From Carnobacterium maltaromaticum DSM 20342 (GTDB taxonomy: Bacteria > Bacillota > Bacilli > Lactobacillales > Carnobacteriaceae): 64,000 nucleotides of DNA. Location of the stretch: positions 3,359,130-3,423,129 of the forward strand of contig NZ_JQMX01000001.1 in the NCBI RefSeq assembly GCF_000744945.1, given 5' to 3'. This document shows, in pieces, positions 53,878 to 62,812 of the stretch. The notes under the pieces were generated by a model, which searched no databases, had not been told where the DNA came from, and saw only the letters and a list, made by a program, of their open reading frames with translations. A program made the translations under genes and the position numbers. Position 1 is the stretch's first letter; each line of letters begins with the position of its first letter.

Positions 53878-55170
53878 TTAATCTAATTTTGCAAAAACGC
53901 GATTTATCGCTTCAATAGTTGCATCAATATCTGCCTGTGTATGCATAATTGTTAAGAACCAAGCTTCAAATTTACTTGGTGCTAAGTTGATACCCTCATC
54001 TAACATTAGTTTGAAAAATTTCCCAAAACGAATCGAATCTGTATTTTTAGCATCATCATAGTTGAAAATTGGACGCTCTGAAAAGTAGACAGTCAGGGAT
54101 CCACCAATTTGATTGACGACTGTGGGAATATTATTTTTCTTTCCTGCTGAAAGTAAGGCATCACGAAGTTGTTCAGCGAATCCAGCCATTCGTTCATAGA
54201 TGCCAGGTTCTTGGAGAACTTCTAAACAAGCAATTCCAGCTTGCATTGAAAGTGGATTACCAGACATCGTTCCAGCTTGATAAGCTGGTCCAAGTGGGGC
54301 AACAGTATCCATGATGTGTTTAGGTCCACCGTATGCACCAATTGGGAGTCCGCCTCCAATTGATTTACCAAATGCTGTTAAATCAGGAATAACTCCTAGC
54401 ATATCTTGGGCTGCACCATAATGGAATCTAAAATTTGTAATAACCTCATCATAAATCACTAGGGCGCCATGTTCATGGGTAATCTCATTAACCGCCTCTA
54501 AAAATCCAGGGACAGGGGCGACCATTCCAAAATTACCAATAATTGGTTCAACTAAAACAGCAGCTACTTTATGCCCCCATTTTTCCATAACAGCTTTATA
54601 CGGTTCAATTTGATTGAAAGGAACAGTGATAACTTCTTGAGCAGTTCCGTTGGTTACACCTGCAGAGTCACTAGCGCCAAGAGTTGAAGGACCACTACCG
54701 GCTTCAACTAAAACTAAATCAAAATGTCCATGATAAGCTCCTGAAAATTTAACAACTAGCTCACGATTTGTGAAGGCTCTTGCAATACGGATAGTAGACA
54801 TGACTGCTTCAGTCCCAGAATTTGTAAAACGAACTTTATCCATTGAGGGAATAGCATCTGTTAACATCTTTGCAAATGTAATTTCATGCTCTGTTGGTGT
54901 TCCAAACAACACACCAGTATCCGCAGCTTTTTTGATTGCTTTGACAATATGAGGATGATTAAAACCAGTAATAATAGGACCGAATGCAGCAAGATAATCA
55001 ATATATTTATTTCCATCGACATCATATAAGTAACAACCGTCTCCTTTAACCATAGTAACAGGATTGCCACCACCAACGCCTTTGAAAGAACGACTTGGAC
55101 TATTTACACCGCCTACGATAACTTTTTTTGCCTGTTCAGCGAGGCGATTGGATTCAGTATGGTCTAACAT
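53878..55170 (-). CDS. hemL: Glutamate-1-semialdehyde 2,1-aminomutase
   Basis: PLP enzyme making 5-aminolevulinate from glutamate-1-semialdehyde. 430 residues, normal length. [53 protein letters not shown] and the PLP lysine in [18 protein letters not shown] are present. Lone gene: no hemA or other heme genes are nearby. Many lactic acid bacteria that do not make heme keep such a gene, so its actual role may differ. Confidence 0.93.
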   Translation of the reverse strand: MLDHTESNRLAEQAKKVIVGGVNSPSRSFKGVGGGNPVTMVKGDGCYLYDVDGNKYIDYLAAFGPIITGFNHPHIVKAIKKAADTGVLFGTPTEHEITFAKMLTDAIPSMDKVRFTNSGTEAVMSTIRIARAFTNRELVVKFSGAYHGHFDLVLVEAGSGPSTLGASDSAGVTNGTAQEVITVPFNQIEPYKAVMEKWGHKVAAVLVEPIIGNFGMVAPVPGFLEAVNEITHEHGALVIYDEVITNFRFHYGAAQDMLGVIPDLTAFGKSIGGGLPIGAYGGPKHIMDTVAPLGPAYQAGTMSGNPLSMQAGIACLEVLQEPGIYERMAGFAEQLRDALLSAGKKNNIPTVVNQIGGSLTVYFSERPIFNYDDAKNTDSIRFGKFFKLMLDEGINLAPSKFEAWFLTIMHTQADIDATIEAINRVFAKLD

Positions 55171-55273
55171 TAAAAAACCTCCTATAGATATTATTTATTC
55201 ATTCTCTATTGTACGTTGGCTGGAAAAGAAGTGCAAATAAACTTCTAAATAAGTTGAAAAAAAAGAGAAAATA

Positions 55274-55302
55274 TTGCAAAATCAATGAAATAGCGGTATG
55301 AT
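55274..55302 (+). promoter_or_regulatory. Promoter of perR
   Basis: TTGCAA (55274-55279), 17-base spacer, TATGAT (55297-55302). The leader to the gene is about 165 bases. A TTATAGATAATTAAT stretch at 55310-55324 only loosely resembles a Per box. Confidence 0.55.
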
Positions 55303-55474
55303 AGTACTTATAGATAATTAATATGTAACTTTAAAAAATTCGTCAGCTTCCTTTTAATTCAGGTGAAGCATATAATTTTAGAACTTTAAAAATAAGAACT
55401 GCGTTATTAGAAAAAAAGAACTTTAAATTAATGAAACTAACTAGTGTTTTTATTCACATAAGGAGGAAAAAGAG

Positions 55475-55939
55475 ATGAAAAATTCGATGGTCGCCCATTC
55501 AATTGAAAAATTAAAAGCATCGAATATTCGCATTACACCACAGCGATATGCTATTTTAGAGTATTTAATTGAATCTGAAAGTCATCCAACAGCTGATGAA
55601 ATTTATCGTGCCTTAGCAGAACGATTTCCTAATATGAGCGTTGCCACAGTATATAATAATTTGCGTTTATTTACTAAAATTGGTTTTGTTCAAGAAATGG
55701 TTTATGGAGATTCTTCTAGCCGTTTTGATTTTACATCAACGCAACATTACCATGCAATTTGTGAAGAGTGTGGGAAAATTGTTGATATTTACTATCCAGG
55801 ATTAGATGATGTTGAAGTTGTTGCTTCTAATTTAACCGGATTTGAAGTTTCACATCACCGGATGGAAATGTATGGAACATGTCCAGATTGTTTGGCAAAG
55901 CGTCAAGCTGAAACTAAAGAAAAAACTGAAGCCATCTAA
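55475..55939 (+). CDS. perR: Peroxide-responsive Fur-family repressor PerR
   Basis: Metal-dependent repressor of oxidative-stress genes. 154 residues. Winged helix near residues 15-80 ([32 protein letters not shown]). The metal-sensing region [20 protein letters not shown] carries the His and Asp ligands, with [18 protein letters not shown] adding ligands and the structural-zinc cysteines. The Asp pattern fits PerR better than Fur. AGGAGG ribosome binding site. Confidence 0.9.
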   Translation: MKNSMVAHSIEKLKASNIRITPQRYAILEYLIESESHPTADEIYRALAERFPNMSVATVYNNLRLFTKIGFVQEMVYGDSSSRFDFTSTQHYHAICEECGKIVDIYYPGLDDVEVVASNLTGFEVSHHRMEMYGTCPDCLAKRQAETKEKTEAI

Positions 55940-55973
55940 CCATTTTATCGTAATAGAAGTGCTTCGATTAACT

Positions 55974-56014
55974 AAAAAAAGAGATTGGGGAAAATTATTC
56001 CCAATCTCTTTTTT
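55974..56014 (+). terminator. Terminator of perR
   Basis: AAAAAGAGATTGGG pairs with CCCAATCTCTTTTT; long T run. Confidence 0.9.
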
Positions 56015-56023
56015 AGTTTTATA

Positions 56024-56051
56024 GAGACAAATGGAAAACATTTGCTATAAT
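56024..56051 (+). promoter_or_regulatory. Promoter of the LacI-family gene
   Basis: TATAAT (56046-56051) with extended TG, and a weak -35 GAGACA (56024-56029) 16 bases upstream; 37 bases before the start codon. Confidence 0.65.
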
Positions 56052-56087
56052 GTTAGTATTAGTGGAACGAATAAGGTGGGAATAGAA

Positions 56088-57050
56088 ATGGCAACATTAA
56101 ATGATGTGGCAAAAAAAGCGAATGTTTCTAAGATGACAGTATCTCGAGTTATCAATCATCCGGAGCAAGTGACTGATGAGTTGAAAGAACTTGTTTTTAA
56201 AGCAATGAAAGAGCTAGATTATCGCCCCAATGTTGCTGCAAAAGCACTAGCAAATAATCGTACTCAAATTATCAAATTTTTCATTTTAGAAGAAATGGAT
56301 ACAACGGAACCTTACTATATGAATTTACTAACTGGTATTGCTAAGGAATTGGATAAACATCATTATACATTGCAACTTGTAACAAAAAATAACTTTGATA
56401 TTGGAGCTTGCGATGGTTATATTATCACTGGTATGCGTGAAAGTGACTATGCTTGGATTGAACGGGCAACTAAGCCGGTTGTCCTTTTTGGTGAGAATCA
56501 CCATGGTCATGACTTTGTTGATACAGACAATAAAAGTGGCACAAAAAAAGCAACTGAACACGCAATTGCACAAGGTTATGAATCGATTATCTACATTGGA
56601 ATTGATGTAAAAGAACCCTTTGAATATTCAAGAGAGGCTGGTTATATCAATACGATGCAGCAAGCTGGCCGAGTACCAGAAATCAAACGTTTTTCAAATC
56701 GTTCAAGATATTCAGCTCAATTTATTCTTGAAAATTGGTCTGATTTTCCAACAAATACGGTCTTTATCTGTAGCTCAGATCGATTAGCAATTGGAATTGA
56801 ACGTAGCATACTTAAACTTGGGGGACAAATTCCTAAAGAGTATGGGATTATTGGTTTTGATGGAGTTTTCTTAGATCAAATAGCTTCTCCGCCTTTAACG
56901 ACAGTCAAACAGCAAGTGATTGAAATGGGGGTTGCTTGTGCAAGAATGCTCTTAAATAAAATTGATCAAAGTGGTGCCCCACAAGGTAATCTGCTATTTG
57001 AACCTGAATTAATTATTCGAGAGTCAACGGTTGAGCGAAAAGACTCATAA
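56088..57050 (+). CDS. malR: LacI-family regulator, probable maltodextrin repressor MalR
   Basis: 320 residues from ATG 56088, which has AAGGTGG upstream; longer frames include the promoter. Helix-turn-helix ATLNDVAKKANVSKMTVSRV, hinge helix NVAAKALANN, then a periplasmic-binding-like sensor domain (IGFDGVFLDQIASPPLTTVKQ split: IGFDG and ASPPLTTVKQ). Upstream of GH13 enzymes and a maltose-type ABC transporter, so it likely represses them when maltodextrin is absent. Target operators are proposed at 57229 and 61147. Confidence 0.87.
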   Translation: MATLNDVAKKANVSKMTVSRVINHPEQVTDELKELVFKAMKELDYRPNVAAKALANNRTQIIKFFILEEMDTTEPYYMNLLTGIAKELDKHHYTLQLVTKNNFDIGACDGYIITGMRESDYAWIERATKPVVLFGENHHGHDFVDTDNKSGTKKATEHAIAQGYESIIYIGIDVKEPFEYSREAGYINTMQQAGRVPEIKRFSNRSRYSAQFILENWSDFPTNTVFICSSDRLAIGIERSILKLGGQIPKEYGIIGFDGVFLDQIASPPLTTVKQQVIEMGVACARMLLNKIDQSGAPQGNLLFEPELIIRESTVERKDS

Positions 57051-57109
57051 TAACACTTTCCTTTAATTAAAAAGTTTGTTGAGATAGTTGAATATGGCGA
57101 AAAAGGAGA

Positions 57110-57155
57110 AAAATCCCTACAAAGTTTCTTTTCACTTTGTAGGGATTTTATCTTT
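57110..57155 (+). terminator. Terminator of malR
   Basis: 16-bp stem (57110-57125 with 57134-57149) and TTTTTT tail. Confidence 0.9.
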
Positions 57156-57208
57156 TTTCTAAGCTAGGGTTTATAAGAACTGATTGATCAAGATAGATTT
57201 GGTTTAAT

Positions 57209-57232
57209 AACAGAAATTTTGAAATTTCTGTT
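57209..57232. promoter_or_regulatory. Perfect 11-bp palindrome before the glucosidase gene
   Basis: AACAGAAATTT-TG-AAATTTCTGTT. The right arm overlaps the operator-like site at 57229-57242. Could be a regulator binding site; no T run, so not a terminator. Confidence 0.5.
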
Positions 57233-57242
57233 ACCGTTAACA
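57229..57242. promoter_or_regulatory. LacI-type operator candidate 1
   Basis: TGTTACCGTTAACA, pattern TGTTA-N-CG-N-TAACA with the central CG usual for LacI-family sites. The same pattern recurs at 61147-61160 before the binding-protein gene. Likely bound by the product of the gene at 56088. Confidence 0.55.
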
Positions 57243-57323
57243 GAGCGATTCCTGTTGTCAGAAAAGTAATTATTGTTTAAGCTTAGTTAGAAAGTAATAG
57301 AAACTATAGATTGAGGTGAGAAT

Positions 57324-59020
57324 ATGTCTCGTACCAATTGGTGGCAATCCGCCATTGTATATCAAATTTATCCACGAAGTTTCCAAGACACGAATAATGA
57401 TGGAATTGGAGATATAAAAGGGATTATTCAACGACTTGATTATATCAAATCACTAGGAGTCAATACAATTTGGCTGAATCCAATTTTTATATCGCCTCAA
57501 ATTGATAACGGTTACGATATTTCGAATTATTATGGGATTGATCCAATTTTTGGAACACTTAAGGATGTACAGGAATTAATTTATGAAGCACATCAGCGTG
57601 AATTGAAAATAATTTTTGATTTTGTTTTGAATCATACTTCAGATCAGCATCCATGGTTTCAAGAGGCATTAAAAGGTCCAGATAACTTGTATCGTGATTA
57701 TTATTTATGGGCAGATGGTAAAAAAATGGAGCAGAACCCCCTAATAATTGGGCTTCATTTTTTGGTGGTTCAACATGGGAAAAAGATCTCCACAGTCAAC
57801 AGTACTATTTTCATTTATTCGCGAAAGAGATGCCAGATTTAAATTGGGAAAACCCCGAAGTTCATGTTGCTTTATTAGATATTGCAAAATTTTGGTTAAA
57901 TGAAGGAATCGACGGTTTTAGATTAGATGCTTTTATTCATATGGCAAAAGAAAAAGGCTATCCTGCACTTCCAAATCCGACCAATGAGAAGTATGTGATT
58001 GCGGAAGAATATTATGCTAATTTACCTAAGGTTCAAGAGTATTTAGCTAAATTTATTCAAGCATTACGTGAAGTGAAGCCCGATGTATTTATTGTTGGCG
58101 AAGCTGCCTCAGCAGAAGTTAAACAAGCAGTGGAGTATACAGATCCCACTAAAAATCAATGTGATACTGTGATTACATTTCGTTATTTTCCAGAGCGTGA
58201 GGAATTGAAAGATAGTCGATTACCTTTGGGAATGCAACCAGGAACTTTAGATAGACAGCAATTTAAGCAGGTTATGGCAGAGTGGCAAAAAGAAATGGCA
58301 TCTGTAGGTGGACCAACTTTGTATTGGAATAACCATGATATGCCACGAGTCGTATCTCGATTTGGTGATGACGGTTTGTATCGAGAGACAAGTAGCAAGA
58401 TGCTAGCAACTTTAATGTATTTACAAAAAGGTTTGCCTTTCTTGTTAAATGGTGAAGAAATAGGTATGAAAAATCGAATCATTCAATCGATCAAAGACTA
58501 TGAAGACCCAGGAGCAGAAGCTTTTTATCATCAAGCTTTAGCGCTAGGTTATACAGAAATAGAAGTATTGGAGTTATTAAATGCAAGTAGTAAAGATGCC
58601 AGTCGTGGCGGAATGCAATGGACTAAAGAACCCTATTCAGGTTTTTCAACAGTGAAGCCATGGAGCAGTGTAAATCAAGAAGAAAACTATACAGTTGAGG
58701 CAGAAGAAGCTGATGAAGGAAGTATCTTACATTATTATCGCCGCTTGTTACTACTTAAAAAAAGAGAACTGTTCACTAAAGGCAGTTTTAGTTTGTTAGA
58801 GACTGGTGATGAAACATTTTGTTATGTTCGAAACTGGGATAACGAGGAAGCGGTAGTTTTAACGAATATGACCAACGAGCCTGTCCAATTAACTTGCTTA
58901 GAAGAAACACTATTTAATGGAAAAATTTTACTATCAGCAGGCGACCATGAACTAACCAAGAAGCAAGTAACATTAGCTCCTTATAGCTGTGTCGTTATTC
59001 AAACTAAAATGAAAAAGTGA
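57324..59020 (+). pseudogene. GH13 oligo-1,6-glucosidase/alpha-glucosidase, frameshifted at an A7 tract
   Basis: Hydrolyses short alpha-glucans from maltodextrin or isomaltose. Frame 1 (57324-57842) has WWQSAIVYQIYPRSFQDTN and FDFVLNHTSDQHPWF; frame 2 holds GIDGFRLDAFIHMAKE (nucleophile Asp), VGEAA (acid/base Glu) and WNNHDMPRVVSRFGDD. The frames join at seven A (57720-57726): an eighth A would read ADGKKNGAEPPNNWASFFGG and continue through KDLHSQQYYFHLFAKEMPDLNW. With that base the protein is about 565 residues and complete. Either slippage/phase variation, mutation, or a sequencing error. Confidence 0.9.
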
Positions 59021-59029
59021 GGAAATAAA

Positions 59030-60811
59030 ATGATGGAAACAGCAGCAATTTTACACAGACCAGATAGCGAGTATGCATACTTATATGAGGCGGATAATTT
59101 TCATATACGTTTGAGAACAAAAAAAGATGAGGTCAGCCAAGTTGGATTGATTGGTGGAGATCCCTATTTATTTGATGTAGACGAGTGGTATAAAAATGAA
59201 GAACCAATGAAGCTCCTTGCTAGTACAGATGTTCATGACTATTGGTTAATAGAAACAACTGCACCTTATCGTCGTTTACAATATGCATTTCATGTTGTTG
59301 GAAAAGATGGGACAGAGGTCTTTTATGGGGATCGTGGCATTTTTCCATATACAGCCGAAACTTTAGCAACCCCCGGCTATTTTTTCAGAATGCCTTATTT
59401 CCAAGAAATTGACCGTTTTAAATCACCAGATTGGGTTAAAGAGACTGTCTGGTACCAAATTTTTCCTGAACGGTTTGCAAATGGAAACCCTGCTATTACT
59501 CCCGAAAATGCTTTACCATGGGGAAGTAAAGAACATCCAGGGCGTGAAGATTTTTTTGGCGGTGATTTACAAGGTGTGATTGATCACCTGGATTATTTAG
59601 TTGATTTGGGGATTAACGGCATTTATTTTTGCCCAATTTTTAAAGCGTCTTCTAATCATAAATATGACACGATTGACTATTATGAAATTGATCCAGATTT
59701 TGGAGATAAAGAAACCTTCAAAAAATTAGTCGATGAAGCTCATAAAAGAGGCATTCGAATTATGTTAGATGCTGTGTTTAATCATACGGGAGATATTTCA
59801 CCTTTATGGCAAGATGTCGTCAAAAATCAAGAAAAATCAAAATATGTAGACTGGTTCCATGTGCATAGTTTCCCAGTTGATATCGGTAAAAATGGCAATT
59901 TTGAAGGGGAGCGTACCGTTTCGTATGATACATTTGCTTTCACTCCACATATGCCTAAATTAAATACAGCCAATCCAGAAGTTCAAAAATATTTACTTGA
60001 TATCGCCACTTATTGGATTCGCGAGTTTGATATTGATGCATGGCGTTTAGATGTAGCCAATGAAGTTGATCATCATTTTTGGAAGGAATTTTTTAAGGCT
60101 ACAACAGATTTGAAAAAAGATTTTTATATTTTAGGCGAAATTTGGCACTCTTCACAAAGCTGGTTACAAGGTGATGAGTTTCATGCCGTAATGAATTATG
60201 CTTACACTGAAACAATTGAAGATTTCTTTGTTAAGAAAAAGATAGATGTAAGTAAAATGGTTGCTGGTTTAAATGAACAACTGATGCTTTATCGTCAACA
60301 AACCAACGAAGTTCAATTTAATATGTTGGACTCACATGATACTGCACGCCTTTTAACTATTTGTGGAGATGATAAAGAGTTGGCTAAAGCAACATTGGCC
60401 TTTACTTTCTTGCAACATGGTTCACCTTGTATTTATTATGGTACAGAAATAGGAATGACCGGTGATAATGACCCAGATTGCCGAAAATGTATGATTTGGG
60501 ATCAGGAAAAACAAGATTTAACAATGTTTGATTTCACTAAAAAGCTAATTTCTTTAAGAAAAGAGAAGCAAGAAGTTCTGAGTTACGGTAGTTTGGAATG
60601 GAGCTTAGTAGCAGACCAAGAAAAATGTGTTGGTTTTAAAAGAGTTGGACAAAATGAAGTCTTAACATGCTATTTTAATCAAGGTAGTCAAGAAACAACG
60701 ATTGATAAAATAGAAACTGAAGAAGTATTGTTGTCTAATTTAACAACAAATAACCCAACAAGTATAACTATTGAACCGAACGGTTTTATCATTTTAAGTA
60801 GTAAAATATAA
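59030..60811 (+). CDS. Neopullulanase/cyclomaltodextrinase (GH13_20)
   Basis: Cytoplasmic alpha-glucan hydrolase acting on maltodextrins, cyclodextrins or pullulan. 593 residues: N-terminal CBM34-like domain (about 1-125), then the catalytic barrel beginning VKETVWYQIFPERFANGNP, with LDAVFNHTG, DAWRLDVANEVDHHFW (nucleophile Asp), ILGEIWHSS (Glu) and LDSHDTARLLT (Asp), and a C-terminal beta domain. GAGG ribosome binding site; 9 bases after the preceding gene, so one operon. Confidence 0.94.
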   Translation: MMETAAILHRPDSEYAYLYEADNFHIRLRTKKDEVSQVGLIGGDPYLFDVDEWYKNEEPMKLLASTDVHDYWLIETTAPYRRLQYAFHVVGKDGTEVFYGDRGIFPYTAETLATPGYFFRMPYFQEIDRFKSPDWVKETVWYQIFPERFANGNPAITPENALPWGSKEHPGREDFFGGDLQGVIDHLDYLVDLGINGIYFCPIFKASSNHKYDTIDYYEIDPDFGDKETFKKLVDEAHKRGIRIMLDAVFNHTGDISPLWQDVVKNQEKSKYVDWFHVHSFPVDIGKNGNFEGERTVSYDTFAFTPHMPKLNTANPEVQKYLLDIATYWIREFDIDAWRLDVANEVDHHFWKEFFKATTDLKKDFYILGEIWHSSQSWLQGDEFHAVMNYAYTETIEDFFVKKKIDVSKMVAGLNEQLMLYRQQTNEVQFNMLDSHDTARLLTICGDDKELAKATLAFTFLQHGSPCIYYGTEIGMTGDNDPDCRKCMIWDQEKQDLTMFDFTKKLISLRKEKQEVLSYGSLEWSLVADQEKCVGFKRVGQNEVLTCYFNQGSQETTIDKIETEEVLLSNLTTNNPTSITIEPNGFIILSSKI

Positions 60812-60819
60812 GGTACTTC

Positions 60820-60856
60820 AGGAAGCTAGAATATAAAAATTCTAGCTTCCTTTTTA
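60820..60856 (+). terminator. Terminator after neopullulanase
   Basis: 13-bp stem (60820-60832 with 60839-60851) and TTTTT. Confidence 0.9.
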
Positions 60857-60860
60857 TCAT

Positions 60861-61020
60861 GGTTCTTGTTGCTTTAGCAACATAGAACCATGATACACAT
60901 CCATCAAAGATGGACTGTGATCCTTAAACGTTGGTTTGTTGAGGTTCTTGTTGCTTTAGTAACTTAGAAACATGATACACATCCATCAAAGATGGACTGT
61001 GGTCCTTAAATGTTGATTGT
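60861..61020. repeat. Tandem 82-bp repeat with internal hairpins
   Basis: Copy 1 (60861-60942) and copy 2 (60943-61020) begin GGTTCTTGTTGCTTTAG and share CATGATACACATCCATCAAAG cut here at 20 bases. Copy 1 can fold GGTTCT-GTTGCT with AGCAAC-AGAACC, and both copies contain a CCATC-AAA-GATGG hairpin. Copy 2 has lost pairing in the first hairpin. Non-coding, between a terminator and the binding-protein promoter region. Confidence 0.75.
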
Positions 61021-61146
61021 ATATCTATTAAGTAGTGTTATTTTTTTGTGATACGTAACAGAGATAGTTAAGCTAGAGTGAGGGAATATCCTGCGTAGCG
61101 AGTAGAAAACTTTGATTTCATACGTATTTGATACTCTGATGTAACT

Positions 61147-61177
61147 TGTTAGCGGTAACAAGAAGAAAACGTTTGCG
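61147..61177 (+). promoter_or_regulatory. LacI-type operator candidate 2 and adjacent cre/MalR-like site
   Basis: TGTTAGCGGTAACA (61147-61160) has the same TGTTA-N-CG-N-TAACA form as the site at 57229. Immediately after it, AAAACGTTTGCG (61166-61177) resembles streptococcal MalR operators and CcpA cre sites. About 90 bases upstream of the binding-protein start. Confidence 0.55.
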
Positions 61178-61250
61178 AAAAGACTATTTAGACTGCATAA
61201 TAATGAATGTAAACGAAAACGTATTCAAAAAAGTTGAGGAGGATTTTCAA

Positions 61251-62519
61251 ATGAATAAAAGAAATTTGAAGAAAATTGGTTTAGGCTTTTTATCTGCTGG
61301 TGTTATCTTAAGTTTAGCAGCATGTGGCGGAGGCAGTGATTCAAAAAAAGATGCTGCAAAGGAAGACAATAAATCTTTAACGATTTCAGTAGCAGAAGGC
61401 TATGTTGATTATGTAAATGATATTAAGGCTGATTTTGAAAAAGAAAACGATGTCAAAATCAAAGTTGTAGAAAAAGATATGTTTGATCAACTAGAAGCTC
61501 TATCTCTAGACGGACCAGCTGGTAAAGCGCCAGATGTGATGATGTCGGCATATGATCGAATTGGACCCTTAGGACAACAAGGTCATTTAGCAGAAGTTAA
61601 ATTAGGGAATGATTCTGATTATGATGAAACAGATAAGGCACAAGTAAAAATAGATGGAAAAATTTTTGGTGAACCTGCAGTTATTGAGACATTAGTTTTA
61701 TATTACAACAAAGATTTAATTACAGAAGCACCAAAAACATTTAAAGATGCGGAAGCATTAGCAAAAGATCCACGTTTTGAATTTGCAGCAGAAGCTGGAA
61801 AAAATACAGGTTTCTTAGCAAAATGGACTGATTTCTATTATTCTTATGGGTTATTAGCAGGATATGGTGGTTATGTATTCGGTAAAGATGGAACTGATCC
61901 TTCTCAAGTTGGTTTAAATAATAAAGGAGCTGTTGAAGGTATTACCTACGCAACGAAATGGTTCCAAGATGTATGGCCAAAAGGGATGCAAGATACTACT
62001 GGAGCTGGCGATTTTGTAACGAATCAATTTACTACAAACAAAACAGCGGCGATTATCGATGGGCCATGGCAAGCACAAGCATATAAAGAAGCTGGAGTAA
62101 ACTTTGGTGTCTCTGAAATTCCAACATTAGATAATGGCGAACCTTATCAACCCTTTGGTGGCGGTAAAGCTTGGGTAGTAAGTAACTATTCTAAGAATAA
62201 AGAAGTAGCACAAAAATGGTTAGATTATGTCACTAACAAAGATAACCAAGTTAAATTCTACGAAGCAACAAATGAAATCCCAGCAAATCAAGCAGCTCGT
62301 GAAGTTGCTAAAGGTAAAAATGATGAATTAACTAATGCAGTTATTGCACAATATGCAAATGCTCAACCAATGCCAAACATTCCAGAAATGGCAGAAATTT
62401 GGTCTGGTGCAGAAAATCTAATGTTTGATGCGGCTTCAGGCAAGAAAACACCACAAGAAACAGCCGATGCTGCAGTTAAACAAATTAAAGAAAATATAGA
62501 ACAAAAATATCAAAAATAA
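61251..62519 (+). CDS. malE: Maltose/maltodextrin-binding lipoprotein
   Basis: Substrate-binding protein of an ABC importer, anchored outside the membrane. 422 residues from ATG 61251 (GAGGAGG upstream); the longer frame from 61146 overlaps the operator. Signal peptide with lipobox LSLAACGGG. The mature part has SVAEGYVDYVNDIKADFEKE, VMMSAYDRIGPLGQQG, AAIIDGPWQAQAYKEAGV and IPEMAEIWSGAENLMF, typical of MalE/MdxE proteins. A permease gene follows after 293 bases. Confidence 0.93.
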   Translation: MNKRNLKKIGLGFLSAGVILSLAACGGGSDSKKDAAKEDNKSLTISVAEGYVDYVNDIKADFEKENDVKIKVVEKDMFDQLEALSLDGPAGKAPDVMMSAYDRIGPLGQQGHLAEVKLGNDSDYDETDKAQVKIDGKIFGEPAVIETLVLYYNKDLITEAPKTFKDAEALAKDPRFEFAAEAGKNTGFLAKWTDFYYSYGLLAGYGGYVFGKDGTDPSQVGLNNKGAVEGITYATKWFQDVWPKGMQDTTGAGDFVTNQFTTNKTAAIIDGPWQAQAYKEAGVNFGVSEIPTLDNGEPYQPFGGGKAWVVSNYSKNKEVAQKWLDYVTNKDNQVKFYEATNEIPANQAAREVAKGKNDELTNAVIAQYANAQPMPNIPEMAEIWSGAENLMFDAASGKKTPQETADAAVKQIKENIEQKYQK

Positions 62520-62812
62520 CAAAGTGCGATAAAGGCTGATCTGCTTCGGTTAAACTGGAGGGAAATCGAGGCAATCGTGGTTTTCGATTGAAGGGATTTA
62601 CTGAAGTTTACGAGAAGCAAGTCTTTAGAGCCATTTAGACTAGATAAAAAATAAACCATTCAGGCAGAGGGGCTTTGACAGATCTCTGCCATATTCATTA
62701 AAAAATGACATACCAACTATCTATATCCATACTTAAAAATTAAAAGGAAGTCTTTTAATTAAATCAAAGAAGATACTTGTTTGATTATTTTAATAAAAGG
62801 GAGTTACACATC
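62520..62812 (+). other. malE-permease intergenic region with hairpins
   Basis: 293 bases. GGCAGAG ... CTCTGCC (near 62661-62690) forms a hairpin without a T run; AATCGA/TCGATT near 62563-62601 could form another. Likely an mRNA-level attenuator or processing site lowering permease expression relative to the binding protein, a common layout. No gene seen. Confidence 0.45.

Noticed and set aside
55310..55324. Per box in front of perR
   Set aside because: TTATAGATAATTAAT matches the consensus TTATAATNATTATAA at only about 8 of 14 positions; too weak to call.
60861..61020. Possible CRISPR array
   Set aside because: Only two directly adjacent 82-bp copies without spacers, and no cas genes in the window.
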